A stretch of 64,000 nt of DNA. Origin: Janibacter sp. A1S7 (lineage in GTDB: Bacteria > Actinomycetota > Actinomycetes > Actinomycetales > Dermatophilaceae). Below, piece after piece: positions 1 through 8,025 of this stretch. How positions within the stretch are numbered: position 1 is the first letter of the stretch; every line of letters begins with the position of its first letter. The notes below the pieces were generated by a model. That model saw only the letters and a program-made list of their open reading frames with translations, had not been told where the DNA came from and did no database searches. The stretch is taken from NCBI RefSeq assembly GCF_037198315.1, contig NZ_CP144913.1:3224001-3288000 (forward strand), written 5' to 3'. The position numbers and the translations under genes were made by a program.

Positions 1-120
1 GTGGCCGGGCTCGCCGAGGAACTGAGTGAGCTGCTTGGCGTCCGAGTTGATGTCGTTGCGGCAACGCTCTTGCGCGACGAGGTCTCCACTACTGCGCTCG
101 CAGACGCGGTTGCAGTGTGA
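1..120 (+). CDS. MNT-type nucleotidyltransferase antitoxin, C-terminal fragment
   Basis: The first 39 codons of the window are open in frame 1 and end at TGA 118-120; the 5' part lies outside. The visible tail (GVRVDVVAATLLRDEV) resembles the C-terminal strand and helix of minimal nucleotidyltransferase (MNT, MntA-like) antitoxins. The stop overlaps the GTG start of the HEPN gene (GTGA), the usual arrangement in HEPN/MNT toxin-antitoxin pairs. In that family the MNT protein AMPylates and neutralises the HEPN RNase. The catalytic GSxxxxxxDxD motif would be upstream and cannot be seen, so the call rests on the tail and the neighbour. Confidence 0.6.
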   Translation: MAGLAEELSELLGVRVDVVAATLLRDEVSTTALADAVAV

Positions 121-428
121 GCCGCTCGGAGGCGCAGCGCCTGGAAGACATTCGGGCCGCAATCTCGCGATGCATCGCCTACCGCGACCATCTCGATTCG
201 GCAGAGTTGGGCTCGATGGCGTACGACGCCGTGCTCCGCAACCTGGCCGTTGTCGGCGAGGCAGTGAAGTCCCTGCCCGAGGACTTCAGGCAGGAACACC
301 CCGACACGCCGTGGGCCTCGATAGCCGGTCTCCGCAACGTGGTTGTCCATGAGTACTTTCGGGTCAACCCGGATCTGATCCGCGACATCGTTGACAATCA
401 GCTGGCGCCCCTACTGGACGACATCTGA
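117..428 (+). CDS. HEPN-domain RNase toxin (HepT/DUF86-like)
   Basis: A 103-residue alpha-helical protein of normal HepT length. It carries the HEPN catalytic signature R-x4-H-x-Y at R73, H78 and Y80 (sequence RNVVVHEY), which in this family forms the metal-independent RNase site at the dimer interface and includes the tyrosine modified by the MNT partner. It starts with GTG inside the stop codon of the preceding MNT fragment, so the two are translationally coupled. Expected role: growth-arresting RNA cleavage, in phage defence or plasmid/island stabilisation. Location next to a resolvase gene fits a mobile or accessory segment. Confidence 0.85.
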   Translation: MSRSEAQRLEDIRAAISRCIAYRDHLDSAELGSMAYDAVLRNLAVVGEAVKSLPEDFRQEHPDTPWASIAGLRNVVVHEYFRVNPDLIRDIVDNQLAPLLDDI

Positions 429-515
429 GGGCCCCTCAGGGATCTCGTTCGTCGGATCGGTTAGTGGGGGCGGGCGATGTTGCGGGTGACGGGATCGAGG
501 TGCCTGCTGATGAGG

Positions 516-530
516 TCGGACGTTGTCCGA
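516..530. promoter_or_regulatory. inverted repeat upstream of resolvase gene
   Basis: A perfect 6-bp inverted repeat, TCGGAC-GTT-GTCCGA, lies 58 bp upstream of the resolvase ATG. Serine resolvases often bind and repress at such sites within res. Only one repeat is obvious, so it could be an operator, part of a res site, or chance. Confidence 0.3.
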
Positions 531-587
531 TGTCGGAGCCGGCTGCGTCCTGTGGTCTGGCCTGATCCATCTCATTGGAGGTGCGCC

Positions 588-1202
588 ATGAGCGCACTGC
601 TTGTCGGGTACGCCCGATGCTCCACCGACCAACAAGATCTCACCGCTCAACGTGACGCCCTGGGCAACCTCGGGGTCCAGACCGAGCGGATCTACGTCGA
701 CCACGGCCTGACCGGCACCAACCGAGAGCGCCCTGGGCTGCGCGAAGCACTCGCTGCCTGCCGGGCCGGCGACACCCTGGTCGTCACCAAGCTCGACCGC
801 TTGGCCAGGTCCTTACCGGATGCCCGGGCGATCGCTGATGAGCTCACCTCCCGGCAGATCAGCCTCTCGCTCGGCGGGTCGGTCTATGACCCCACCGATG
901 CTGTCGGGCGGCTGCTGTTCAACGTTCTCGCGATGGTCGCTGAGTTCGAATCTGACCTCATCAGGCTTCGCACCGTCGAGGGCATGAAGCTCGCCAAGGC
1001 CAAAGGACGGCTGCGTGGAAAGCAACCGAAGCTCACCCGAAAGCAGGAAGCCCACCTGGTGTCCTTGGTGAGCAGCGGCGAGTACAGCACCGCCGAGGTC
1101 GCCGACCTGTTTAGCGTGGGTCGCTCCACCGTCTACCGGGCCATCGAACGCCAACGGATCGCAGCCAAGGCTCAGACCACGAAGGCGACTTCGAGGCGTT
1201 GA
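588..1202 (+). CDS. serine recombinase, resolvase/invertase family
   Basis: A 204-residue protein with the small serine recombinase layout. The N-terminal catalytic domain begins with VGYARCSTDQQDL, in which S12 is the nucleophile, followed by TKLDRLARS and the E-helix region AEFESDLIRLRTVEG. A C-terminal helix-turn-helix (STAEVADLFSVGRSTVYRAIE) covers residues 165-190. Length matches Tn3-type resolvases and DNA invertases. ATG 588 is chosen because GGAGG ends 6 nt before it; a longer in-frame extension to 477 has no family support. Its job would be resolving cointegrates or inverting a DNA segment. No transposase is visible nearby, so it may be a remnant of a larger element or serve an island extending left of the window. 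Confidence 0.9.
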   Translation: MSALLVGYARCSTDQQDLTAQRDALGNLGVQTERIYVDHGLTGTNRERPGLREALAACRAGDTLVVTKLDRLARSLPDARAIADELTSRQISLSLGGSVYDPTDAVGRLLFNVLAMVAEFESDLIRLRTVEGMKLAKAKGRLRGKQPKLTRKQEAHLVSLVSSGEYSTAEVADLFSVGRSTVYRAIERQRIAAKAQTTKATSRR

Positions 1203-1298
1203 TCCGGCCGTAGCGCCGGTCGTCCCGTATCCGACACCCCACCGGGACACCGGCGCTGCGGACGTTCCCATCGACTAAAGGCGTCCGGTCTGGGTTGG

Positions 1299-2783
1299 TC
1301 ATTCGGTCTTGGTTGCGGGAAGGAGCATGCTGCTTGCCGTGGCCAGGGTCATGAGGGCGGCCATGGCGATGAAGGCTGGTCGATAGTCGGCGGGGCCGGT
1401 GGTCGCGAGCAGCGCGGTCAGGGCGGCCAGGCCGATGGCGGCGCCGACCTGTTTGGTGGTGTTGAGCAGGCCGGAGACTGCCCCGGAGTCGTTGGGTGAT
1501 GCGCCGGCGAGGATCGCTGTCGTCAGTGGTGTGTTGAGGAGTCCGCCGCCGACGCTGATCACGATGGCTGGCCCGAGGATCACGCTCAGATAGGTCCCAG
1601 CGTCACCGGATGTCGGCGGCCCAGCCGTGAAGGCTTGCCAGGCGAACCCGGCGGCAGCGATCAGGCATCCACAGAGCACGAGTACCCGCGCGGAGACTCG
1701 ATCCATCAAACGCGGCGCGAGTCCGGCGCCTATGAGGGCGGTGACCGTTGCGTGGGGCAGGAACCCGAGCCCGGCGCGGAGGGGGTTGTATCCGAGGGTG
1801 TTCTGCATCAGCAACGAGATGTAGAACCACATCGGCATCAAGGTCGCACCGGCAAGCAGCATCGTCACCGTCCCGGAGCTGATGCCTCGGTGGGCGAACA
1901 GCCCCAAGGGAAGCAACGGGTCCACCGGCATCGTGCCGGTGCCTTCCTGGACGGGAGTCGTCGTCGGTCGCCGCTGTGACCATACGAAAGCGATGAGCAG
2001 GAGGCTACCGATCGCCAATGCCCCGAATCGGGGCCACCCGGAGCTGAGGGCTCCCGAGGAGATGAGGTCGGTTCCTGAGATCGCCCACGAGGCGATCACC
2101 AGCCCAACCGTGGCCAGGGCCGCGCCCTGAAGATCCAGTCGTCTGGCGCGAGTCCCGGCAGGGTCCTTCCTCTGGGCACTGGTTGGCGCCTGGAGCACGA
2201 TCGCGGCTGCGACGACGGCGAGGACGCCCAGTGGCACGTTGAGCCAGAACACCCAGCGCCAGTCCGCGAGCTGGGTCAGAGTCCCGCCCACGACATTGCC
2301 GACTGCGCCACCGGCGATACCCACCGCGGTCCACAGACCGACCGCGCGCGACCGGGCAGGACCCTCGGGCAAGGTGGCGCTGATCAGCGCCAGCGAGACC
2401 GGCGCCAGTGCCGCGCCGCCCATACCTTGGACAGCACGGGCCGCGAGGAGTTGCCAGCCCTCGCTGGCCAGGCCTGCGACCAGGCTAGCTCCGGCGAAGA
2501 CGATGGTGGCGAGGATGAACACTCGCCGCAAGCCGAACAGGTCACCGAGACGACCTCCCACGAGCATCCCACCGGCGAACATCAACACATAGGCGTTCAC
2601 CACCCAGGACAGGGCACCGGGTGACATCTGCAAGTCGCTGCCGATTGACGGGGTCGCGATCGCGATGATCGAGGCGTCCATGACGACCATGAACTCGGCC
2701 GCGCACGCCATCGCGACCACCACGCTGGTGCCCGGCTTCATGTCAGCGCGAGGTGTCCTGGCAGTGGTGTCGAAACCCAACAT
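1299..2783 (-). CDS. DHA2-family MFS drug exporter (EmrB/QacA type)
   Basis: A 494-residue membrane protein with about 14 predicted transmembrane segments. It has the DHA2 family motifs near TM1-TM5: MDASIIAIATPSIG (motif D1-like), GRLGDLFGLRRVF (motif A) and the RAVQGMGGAALAP segment (motif B), with GGAVGNVVGGTL as motif C. Such proteins export lipophilic drugs or dyes by proton antiport. ATG 2783 is preferred over the longer frame because it sits 6 nt after a TACCAT -10-like hexamer and lies outside the shared palindrome. It is divergent from the TetR gene and is the likely target of that regulator. Confidence 0.88.
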   Translation of the reverse strand: MLGFDTTARTPRADMKPGTSVVVAMACAAEFMVVMDASIIAIATPSIGSDLQMSPGALSWVVNAYVLMFAGGMLVGGRLGDLFGLRRVFILATIVFAGASLVAGLASEGWQLLAARAVQGMGGAALAPVSLALISATLPEGPARSRAVGLWTAVGIAGGAVGNVVGGTLTQLADWRWVFWLNVPLGVLAVVAAAIVLQAPTSAQRKDPAGTRARRLDLQGAALATVGLVIASWAISGTDLISSGALSSGWPRFGALAIGSLLLIAFVWSQRRPTTTPVQEGTGTMPVDPLLPLGLFAHRGISSGTVTMLLAGATLMPMWFYISLLMQNTLGYNPLRAGLGFLPHATVTALIGAGLAPRLMDRVSARVLVLCGCLIAAAGFAWQAFTAGPPTSGDAGTYLSVILGPAIVISVGGGLLNTPLTTAILAGASPNDSGAVSGLLNTTKQVGAAIGLAALTALLATTGPADYRPAFIAMAALMTLATASSMLLPATKTE

Positions 2784-2789
2784 GCTGTG

Positions 2790-2807
2790 ATGGTACCGAC
2801 GTACCAT
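2790..2807. promoter_or_regulatory. TetR operator overlapping two divergent leaderless promoters
   Basis: Perfect palindrome ATGGTAC-CGAC-GTACCAT in the 30-bp gap between the MFS and TetR start codons. Each arm ends in TACCAT, a plausible -10 element, placed exactly 6 nt upstream of an ATG on each strand (TACCAT-CACAGC-ATG to the left, TACCAT-GAAGAT-ATG to the right). That spacing is what leaderless actinobacterial transcripts show. One bound TetR dimer would cover both promoters. The palindrome is seen directly; the promoter assignment is inferred. Confidence 0.7.
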
Positions 2808-2813
2808 GAAGAT

Positions 2814-3434
2814 ATGCCAAAGCTCGTCGATCACGACCAACGCCGCCGACAGATCACCGACGCCCTAATTCAAGTCGCCGCCACCTCAGGACTGCACCAA
2901 GTCACCATGCGCAAGGTCGCTGCGCAGGCTGGGGTCTCGGTGCGACTGGTGCAGTACTTCTTCACCGACAAGGCCTCGTTGATGATGGCCGCGTTGGAAC
3001 ACCTCACCCAGCAGAGCAACGACCGCTGGACTCGCGCACGCGACCAGGCCATCGACGAAGAGATGTCAGTGCGCCACGCTATCGAGGCGTTCTTGGCGGC
3101 TGCCGCCGTCGATGACAGGGACTCACGAGTCTTCCAGCTGGTCTGGACCTCGTACGCGACGATGGCGATGACCGACCCCGGCCTCGCCGCTCGGCCATTC
3201 ATCGACGGCCCCGACAGGGTCGAGGCGGAACTCGTCGAACTCCTCGAGCTCGCCGCCAACCGCGACGAGCTCGCCACCCGTTCTGACGGGACACTCCCGG
3301 CGGTGGCTATCGAGGCGGCCCGGATACTGACGCTCAACCACGGACTCGGAACCAGCGTTCTCATCGGCCAGAAGACGCCCGAACAAGCGGCCGCCATCCT
3401 GCGCTACCACCTCGACGGACTCTTCGACCGATAA
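2814..3434 (+). CDS. TetR-family transcriptional regulator
   Basis: 206 residues, normal for TetR. The N-terminal helix-turn-helix spans about residues 25-60 (QVTMRKVAAQAGVSVRLVQYFF, then TDKASLM), and the rest is a ligand-binding helical domain of the TetR_C type. ATG 2814 is preferred to 2787 because the earlier start would place the coding region inside the shared operator. It is divergent from the MFS exporter with only 30 bp between start codons, so it very probably represses both itself and the exporter and is released by an exported compound. The ligand cannot be read from sequence. Confidence 0.88.
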   Translation: MPKLVDHDQRRRQITDALIQVAATSGLHQVTMRKVAAQAGVSVRLVQYFFTDKASLMMAALEHLTQQSNDRWTRARDQAIDEEMSVRHAIEAFLAAAAVDDRDSRVFQLVWTSYATMAMTDPGLAARPFIDGPDRVEAELVELLELAANRDELATRSDGTLPAVAIEAARILTLNHGLGTSVLIGQKTPEQAAAILRYHLDGLFDR

Positions 3435-3522
3435 ATCCCCGCTCGCCGAACCCAGCCCCCTGACCGTCTTGCAGGCCGACCCCACAGCGGGTTGCTTCGG
3501 CGCGGTGGCAGGATGCGGTGGT

Positions 3523-4014
3523 ATGGCCTCTGGTACTCGCTTGTTGACTGTCGTCGACCTCGCCGAGAGCATCATCGTCCCTTCTGAGGTCCGCGACGCC
3601 CCCGTCATTGACGGTCCTCCTCCGGAAGGCTTCGAACCGGCGGCGATGGACATCACCTACGGCGAACCCGACTTCGATCCCAGCGAGATGTCGTTCTCGG
3701 CGTTGCACCTGGCCGTCCTTGAAGACGGTCGCCGGCTGACCTTGCTCGATGACCGCGGCTGGGGCGTATCCGGAACTCCCGATCTCTGGCAGACGACCAC
3801 CGTCGAAGAGATCGCGGCAGACGCTCGGGTAGTGGTCGGGCCAGACGAGGCCCACGGCAATCACACTCGTACAGACATGGCGGCAGCGCACTGGTCCGAG
3901 CTGGCCGACACCCTCCGACACCATGGCGTGCTCATTGTTCCCGCGGAACTGAGCCGCCTCCCGCACGATGTCGAGATCACCGAGCGAGTGCGAGAGCGCC
4001 TCACCGATACCTGA
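3523..4014 (+). CDS. hypothetical protein
   Basis: A 163-residue acidic soluble protein with no motif I recognise. It has no signal peptide or membrane segment. The middle (SALHLAVLEDGRRLTLLDDRGWG) suggests a beta-hairpin-rich domain and the C-terminus is helical. ATG 3523 is chosen over 3469 because the first 18 codons of the longer frame are low quality (Cys/Gly-rich) and resemble non-coding sequence; no good ribosome site is visible for either. It follows tetR by 88 bp on the same strand and could share its transcript. Function unknown. Confidence 0.6.
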   Translation: MASGTRLLTVVDLAESIIVPSEVRDAPVIDGPPPEGFEPAAMDITYGEPDFDPSEMSFSALHLAVLEDGRRLTLLDDRGWGVSGTPDLWQTTTVEEIAADARVVVGPDEAHGNHTRTDMAAAHWSELADTLRHHGVLIVPAELSRLPHDVEITERVRERLTDT

Positions 4015-4551
4015 TACTGCCACGCCCCGGCAGTGTCATCGAAACCGTCGCTCGAGGACTACCGAACGGCGAATCCGCTGGAGGATCCCCATGTGGGGAG
4101 GCTCGTGGGCGCTGTGCAGAGGACTTCGGGCATCTGTGCAGCCGACTTCGGAAACTGACACCAGGCTGCAACTGAACGTGCGGTGACGATCACTTGCGCT
4201 GTCACCTACCGGCGGCAAGATCGCAGTAGAGAAATCGGTCCGGCCGGCGAACGAGACGCCGACTGGGCCTGGCAACGAGGTGGTCCCATCACGCTGGCAA
4301 GCGACAGACGTGGTGACTCGATGCCTGCCTGGCCACTGGCCAGAAATCACTAGTTGACACATCTACCTGTTGCGAGCGGCCACTTGCGCTGCGAACTTGT
4401 TGGCCACCATCGCGTTCAGCGGCGAGGAAGTCCACGCCGCGCCACTGGGGCAACTGGCAGAGGAGGGGGAGTGAGCAAGGCCTTCGCGCCTGCCGAATTC
4501 GCCAAGGTTCACGTCGCCACATCATGCACGATCAATCTTGAGGGGTCCGTA
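4015..4551. other. 537-bp stretch without a supportable gene
   Basis: Short open frames here lack start signals and family-like sequence. The only structure I see is a perfect TCCCCA-TG-TGGGGA inverted repeat at 4086-4099. Base composition begins to drop toward AT at the right end, leading into the lower-GC genes. Likely promoter region of the secreted-protein gene or an island junction. Confidence 0.5.
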
Positions 4552-5901
4552 ATGCCACGCACAACCAAGAGGATGATTGCCGTTACCGTCATTTTAGGCA
4601 TTCAAAGCATGGCCTTGAGCGTACCTAGCAGCGGGGTCTCCGGCGACACGCAACTCAAGATCGTTGGAAGCCAATCTGGCCTTGCGGTGGTAGGCAAGAA
4701 TCTATCGTTCATGCCTACGCAGTCAAATCGTGCCAGTTTCCAAGATCGGCTCACTCAATCTGCTCGAACAAGCGAGAGTCCCGGGGAGATGAGTCGCTAC
4801 TTCGTGCAGGATGCGCGTGGCAGAGCTCAAGATTATGTACTGGATCGGACGATTGCAGCAGAGCCTAAAAGCGGCCGACGCGTCGGCTGGGTGCAGACAA
4901 CATCGTCAATCGGGATCGAGTGGACGAGTAAGAAGAACATCTCGAGATGGAGCATTACACTCCCGAGCGGGCAGGAACTGCACACAACGAAGAACTACCT
5001 TGTCGACAACACTGCCGCTGAGAGCGGCACCTATCTAATCACGGGTTCGACCCCTGACGGAGGGGTTGAGTCGTTTATCCTCACCGTCCCCGAGAACACC
5101 GTGAGCAGCATAAATCAAAAGTCCCAATATACAGAGAAAATGACTGGCGATCGACCTGACCAGTATCGCGCGGTGGTCTGGGACGCCTTCATCGAAGACG
5201 AATTTGTTGGCGCAGATGTGCGGGGTATTGACGCGTGCGTTGAAGCGTACACTAAAGGGTACGAGTACTACGGTGGCAACGGCCGAGGCTTCGCGAATTC
5301 AATATATGATCTTTACTCAGGAGACGATGATGTCATCACGGCAGACGAGCATAAATTCAAAGTCTCCTCTTCCGTGGCCAGCAACTGGGGCGGTGCGGAT
5401 TGGGTAAACCCTTGGATTTACGATTATTTCATGTCGGCGCAGACAGGAGTAACGAGGGCATACGACGAGAACAAGCAGCTTCTTGCCACCGCCCAAACAG
5501 ATGCAAGCGATGACATCACGCTAGTCGAGAGTTATTCACAGGTCCGTTCTGATGGCCTTGGGATCGCAAAGAGAACCGTAAAGGTGGACTCGCCCAACCC
5601 TCTCTGCTCGCTTCCCGATGGCAGCGAGGCCCCTGCAATATCAATCGACTACGAATATCAGCATGATAGTAGTGGATACGTAACCGTGGACGGTTCCCAC
5701 GACCAGGCGCCGATGCACGAAGTGCTGTGGGTTGCGTCCCCGGACGAGGGTGACCCGTCGAAGCCACACGGGTGCCTATATCGGTTCCCGAACCAGGGTT
5801 TCACAAATTTGGCTAACACAGGCTTCAACAACGCAGACGTTCTCTTGGACTTCAATCCAGTTCTAAGTAGCCCGGAATGCACTACAGTCATCCCGGAGTG
5901 A
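4552..5901 (+). CDS. secreted protein of unknown family, in low-GC segment
   Basis: A 449-residue protein with an N-terminal signal peptide (basic start MPRTTKRM, hydrophobic stretch to about residue 25, then VPSSGVSG). ATG 4552 follows GAGGGG with suitable spacing; the frame is open further upstream, but that part looks non-coding. The mature chain is rich in Ser, Thr, Asp and Tyr with many predicted strands and contains a YTKGYEYYGGNGRG segment. I recognise no family. Codon use (ATA, TTA, AAT, AAA) differs sharply from flanking genes, pointing to horizontal transfer. It overlaps or abuts the next membrane-protein gene, so the two likely form one unit. Confidence 0.7.
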   Translation: MPRTTKRMIAVTVILGIQSMALSVPSSGVSGDTQLKIVGSQSGLAVVGKNLSFMPTQSNRASFQDRLTQSARTSESPGEMSRYFVQDARGRAQDYVLDRTIAAEPKSGRRVGWVQTTSSIGIEWTSKKNISRWSITLPSGQELHTTKNYLVDNTAAESGTYLITGSTPDGGVESFILTVPENTVSSINQKSQYTEKMTGDRPDQYRAVVWDAFIEDEFVGADVRGIDACVEAYTKGYEYYGGNGRGFANSIYDLYSGDDDVITADEHKFKVSSSVASNWGGADWVNPWIYDYFMSAQTGVTRAYDENKQLLATAQTDASDDITLVESYSQVRSDGLGIAKRTVKVDSPNPLCSLPDGSEAPAISIDYEYQHDSSGYVTVDGSHDQAPMHEVLWVASPDEGDPSKPHGCLYRFPNQGFTNLANTGFNNADVLLDFNPVLSSPECTTVIPE

Positions 5902-6287
5902 AGGTGAAGATATTAACCTGGGCTACGGCAGTGACCCTGCCTTGGTTATCTCTGATGCTGCTCACGTCCCCCTCGGATGTGGGCGCTTGGCTTTCGACTC
6001 TCCTAAGCCTTATGTTGGCGCTGACGGTGACAAGTTTGCTCTTGGTTGTGCACCTTCCGCAGCCTTTGGTAGGTCTTCTATTGCCTTTCCTTCTTATTCT
6101 GTGCTTCTTTGCTGGTGGAGAAGCTGCTGAATCGTACGGTCTGGTGGAGGACTCGCCGGACCTGCTCAATGGGTGGACGCTTTGGGTAGGGGCGATCTGG
6201 GCAGTGACCGCTCTCGTTCTCGTGGGCGCGATATACGGAGTGCGAACATTGACGAGGTTGGCCCGCGGTGGGCCCGAAGATGACTGA
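5877..6287 (+). CDS. small membrane protein, about four transmembrane segments
   Basis: Up to 136 residues, with hydrophobic stretches near residues 10-30, 35-55, 60-78 and 103-122 and a basic C-terminal tail (RTLTRLARGGPEDD). The start is uncertain: ATG 5877 overlaps the previous gene by 25 nt, GTG 5898 gives a GTGA overlap with its stop, and GTG 5904 also has GGAG upstream. Overlap with the secreted-protein gene suggests translational coupling and a joint role, for example at the envelope. It shares that gene's low GC. No family recognised. Confidence 0.6.
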   Translation: MHYSHPGVKVKILTWATAVTLPWLSLMLLTSPSDVGAWLSTLLSLMLALTVTSLLLVVHLPQPLVGLLLPFLLILCFFAGGEAAESYGLVEDSPDLLNGWTLWVGAIWAVTALVLVGAIYGVRTLTRLARGGPEDD

Positions 6288-6442
6288 TCGAAACGAGGCT
6301 TTCAATAGAGTGGTCTTTGGTTGCTCATGCTCTTAGATGGTTTCTTTTATAGTGGGTGAGCAAGGTGGAGGTTATCGGGGTGTGTCCCTATGGGTTTCCG
6401 CTGCGGTACGTCGCGCATGGGTATGAGGGAGGCGCTGCCTGT

Positions 6443-7516
6443 TTATCCGAGGAGGTCGATGACCGCCCAGGCCAGCTGGTGGCGAATGTCTTCGCGAAGC
6501 GCGTCCTCATCACGGTCGGCGAGGCTGGTCCACCCGCTGCCGTCGGAAGACCCGTCGGCACGCACGCTGGTGGTCCACAGGTCACCTCGACGCAAACGCC
6601 GCGGGCGCCGCGCGGTGGCCGTCACCGTGCCGAGCTGGGTCTGCACACGCCCTTGGTGTCCCTGCATGACTTGGGAGACCGCCGCGTCGACCGCAGTCAC
6701 CAGCCACGGTGGGAGGCGCAGATGGTGACTGTCCGCCGGCTCGGCGCGAACCGCCTCGATCCGGCTGTCCCCGACGATGTGGTCGATCAGGTCCGGTGAA
6801 CCGCCGATATAGGTCCACCCGAGATCCAGCTCACTGGCCAGACACCAGACACGGTCCGCTGGCCACCACAGGTTGGGCGTCTGCTGCTCTGGCTCTAGGA
6901 AGGCCAGTGCTGCGTCAAGCACTCCCTTGTAGAGGAAATACTCACGCCCTGGTAACTCCGCCCGAGGCCCGTCCCGCACCTGGCGCGGAATCGGGTCCTT
7001 GGGAGCACCATGCGGCTCAGGGACGCTGACCTGAGTGTCGGGACCTACATACAGGCCGGGCTCGGCCCCGGGCTGCGGCTCGTCGCCGAAGATGGCCGAC
7101 GGTATCGAGTACAAGGCGCTCGTCTCCCACCCGTAGCCGTCCCACAGGCAAAACCAGCATCTGTCCGGGGAGGTGGTGTGCTGGCGCAGGATGTCAACGA
7201 GCGCGGTGGCCTCTGCGAGGCAGAGTGTGCCTTCCTGGGGTGCGACGACGTTCCACGCCTGGCTTCGGTCGCCCGGGGGCTGCAGCGCAATCTCGGGGAA
7301 GTGAGCATCGCGAGGTAGCTCGATCCCGTTGTGGGCTGCGACCTCGAACCCGCGGATCGGGCGTTCCTGGGAGTCGTGGGCTGGATGCAGGACTCGCGCG
7401 TATGCCCCAAAGCCGACCGGCACGACCGAAGTCACTTCACCCGACTCAAACGGGGCGAGTCGTTCTCGGACCCAGTCGACCTGCTCCACCTCGGCGCTCC
7501 ACTCGACCTTTCGCAT
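6443..7516 (-). CDS. conserved-looking hypothetical protein
   Basis: A 357-residue soluble protein without signal peptide or membrane segments. It begins MRKVEWSAEVEQVDWVRERL and contains a Trp-rich region (DRCWFCLWDGYGWE) and GGSPDLIDHIVGDSRIEAVRAEPADSH near the C-terminal third. The style is that of uncharacterised actinobacterial proteins sometimes seen near mobile genes; I assign no function. ATG 7516 is chosen because a GAGAGGAAG ribosome site lies about 9 nt upstream, while the 59-codon extension lacks coding character. It is convergent with the low-GC pair and stands alone. Confidence 0.7.
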   Translation of the reverse strand: MRKVEWSAEVEQVDWVRERLAPFESGEVTSVVPVGFGAYARVLHPAHDSQERPIRGFEVAAHNGIELPRDAHFPEIALQPPGDRSQAWNVVAPQEGTLCLAEATALVDILRQHTTSPDRCWFCLWDGYGWETSALYSIPSAIFGDEPQPGAEPGLYVGPDTQVSVPEPHGAPKDPIPRQVRDGPRAELPGREYFLYKGVLDAALAFLEPEQQTPNLWWPADRVWCLASELDLGWTYIGGSPDLIDHIVGDSRIEAVRAEPADSHHLRLPPWLVTAVDAAVSQVMQGHQGRVQTQLGTVTATARRPRRLRRGDLWTTSVRADGSSDGSGWTSLADRDEDALREDIRHQLAWAVIDLLG

Positions 7517-8025
7517 ACGCTCGCGCTTCCTCTCCCGGTGCCTAAGGTCCCGTGCAGGATACGACGAATGTGGGGAGACCCATGGCCATCCCTGGGGAAC
7601 TTTCGTGACCGCCCGTGGGGAGGTCGACCGACCGTCACTCAGCAGAATCAAGTGTATGAGGACGTTCCAGTCGAAGCTCTTCGCGGAACGCAAACATCAG
7701 AGCGCTGCTGCCAGAATTCATCAAGACCCCTCATCCGCCCGGTGCCCGTAGGAGGGAACCCCCGCCGAATTCAAGCCATACCTGATCTGAATCACGACGG
7801 CCCGCGCATGGCATCGTCCCGCAAGACCCGTCCGGTGATCTGCCCGGTGACCGGGCCCTATACGACACGAAGCAGACAGTCTTCTCCAATTTCCGTGGTG
7901 CGCAATCGCCGGCCCAATACAACCCCAGCCTTGGATAACGGTCCGTTATTGAACTGACGTGACCGATAACGAATGGTCTTGCTGCATACGAAGACCGTCT
8001 GTGCAATCTTCGCTGCATCTCGACA
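7517..8025. other. 509-bp intergenic region next to dnaB
   Basis: No frame here looks coding. It contains a perfect ATAACGG-T-CCGTTAT inverted repeat at 7935-7949 and a GCCCGG/CCGGGC repeat near 7847-7861. It lies at the boundary between the accessory left end and the conserved dnaB gene, so it may hold an old integration junction. No tRNA gene is visible. Confidence 0.4.
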
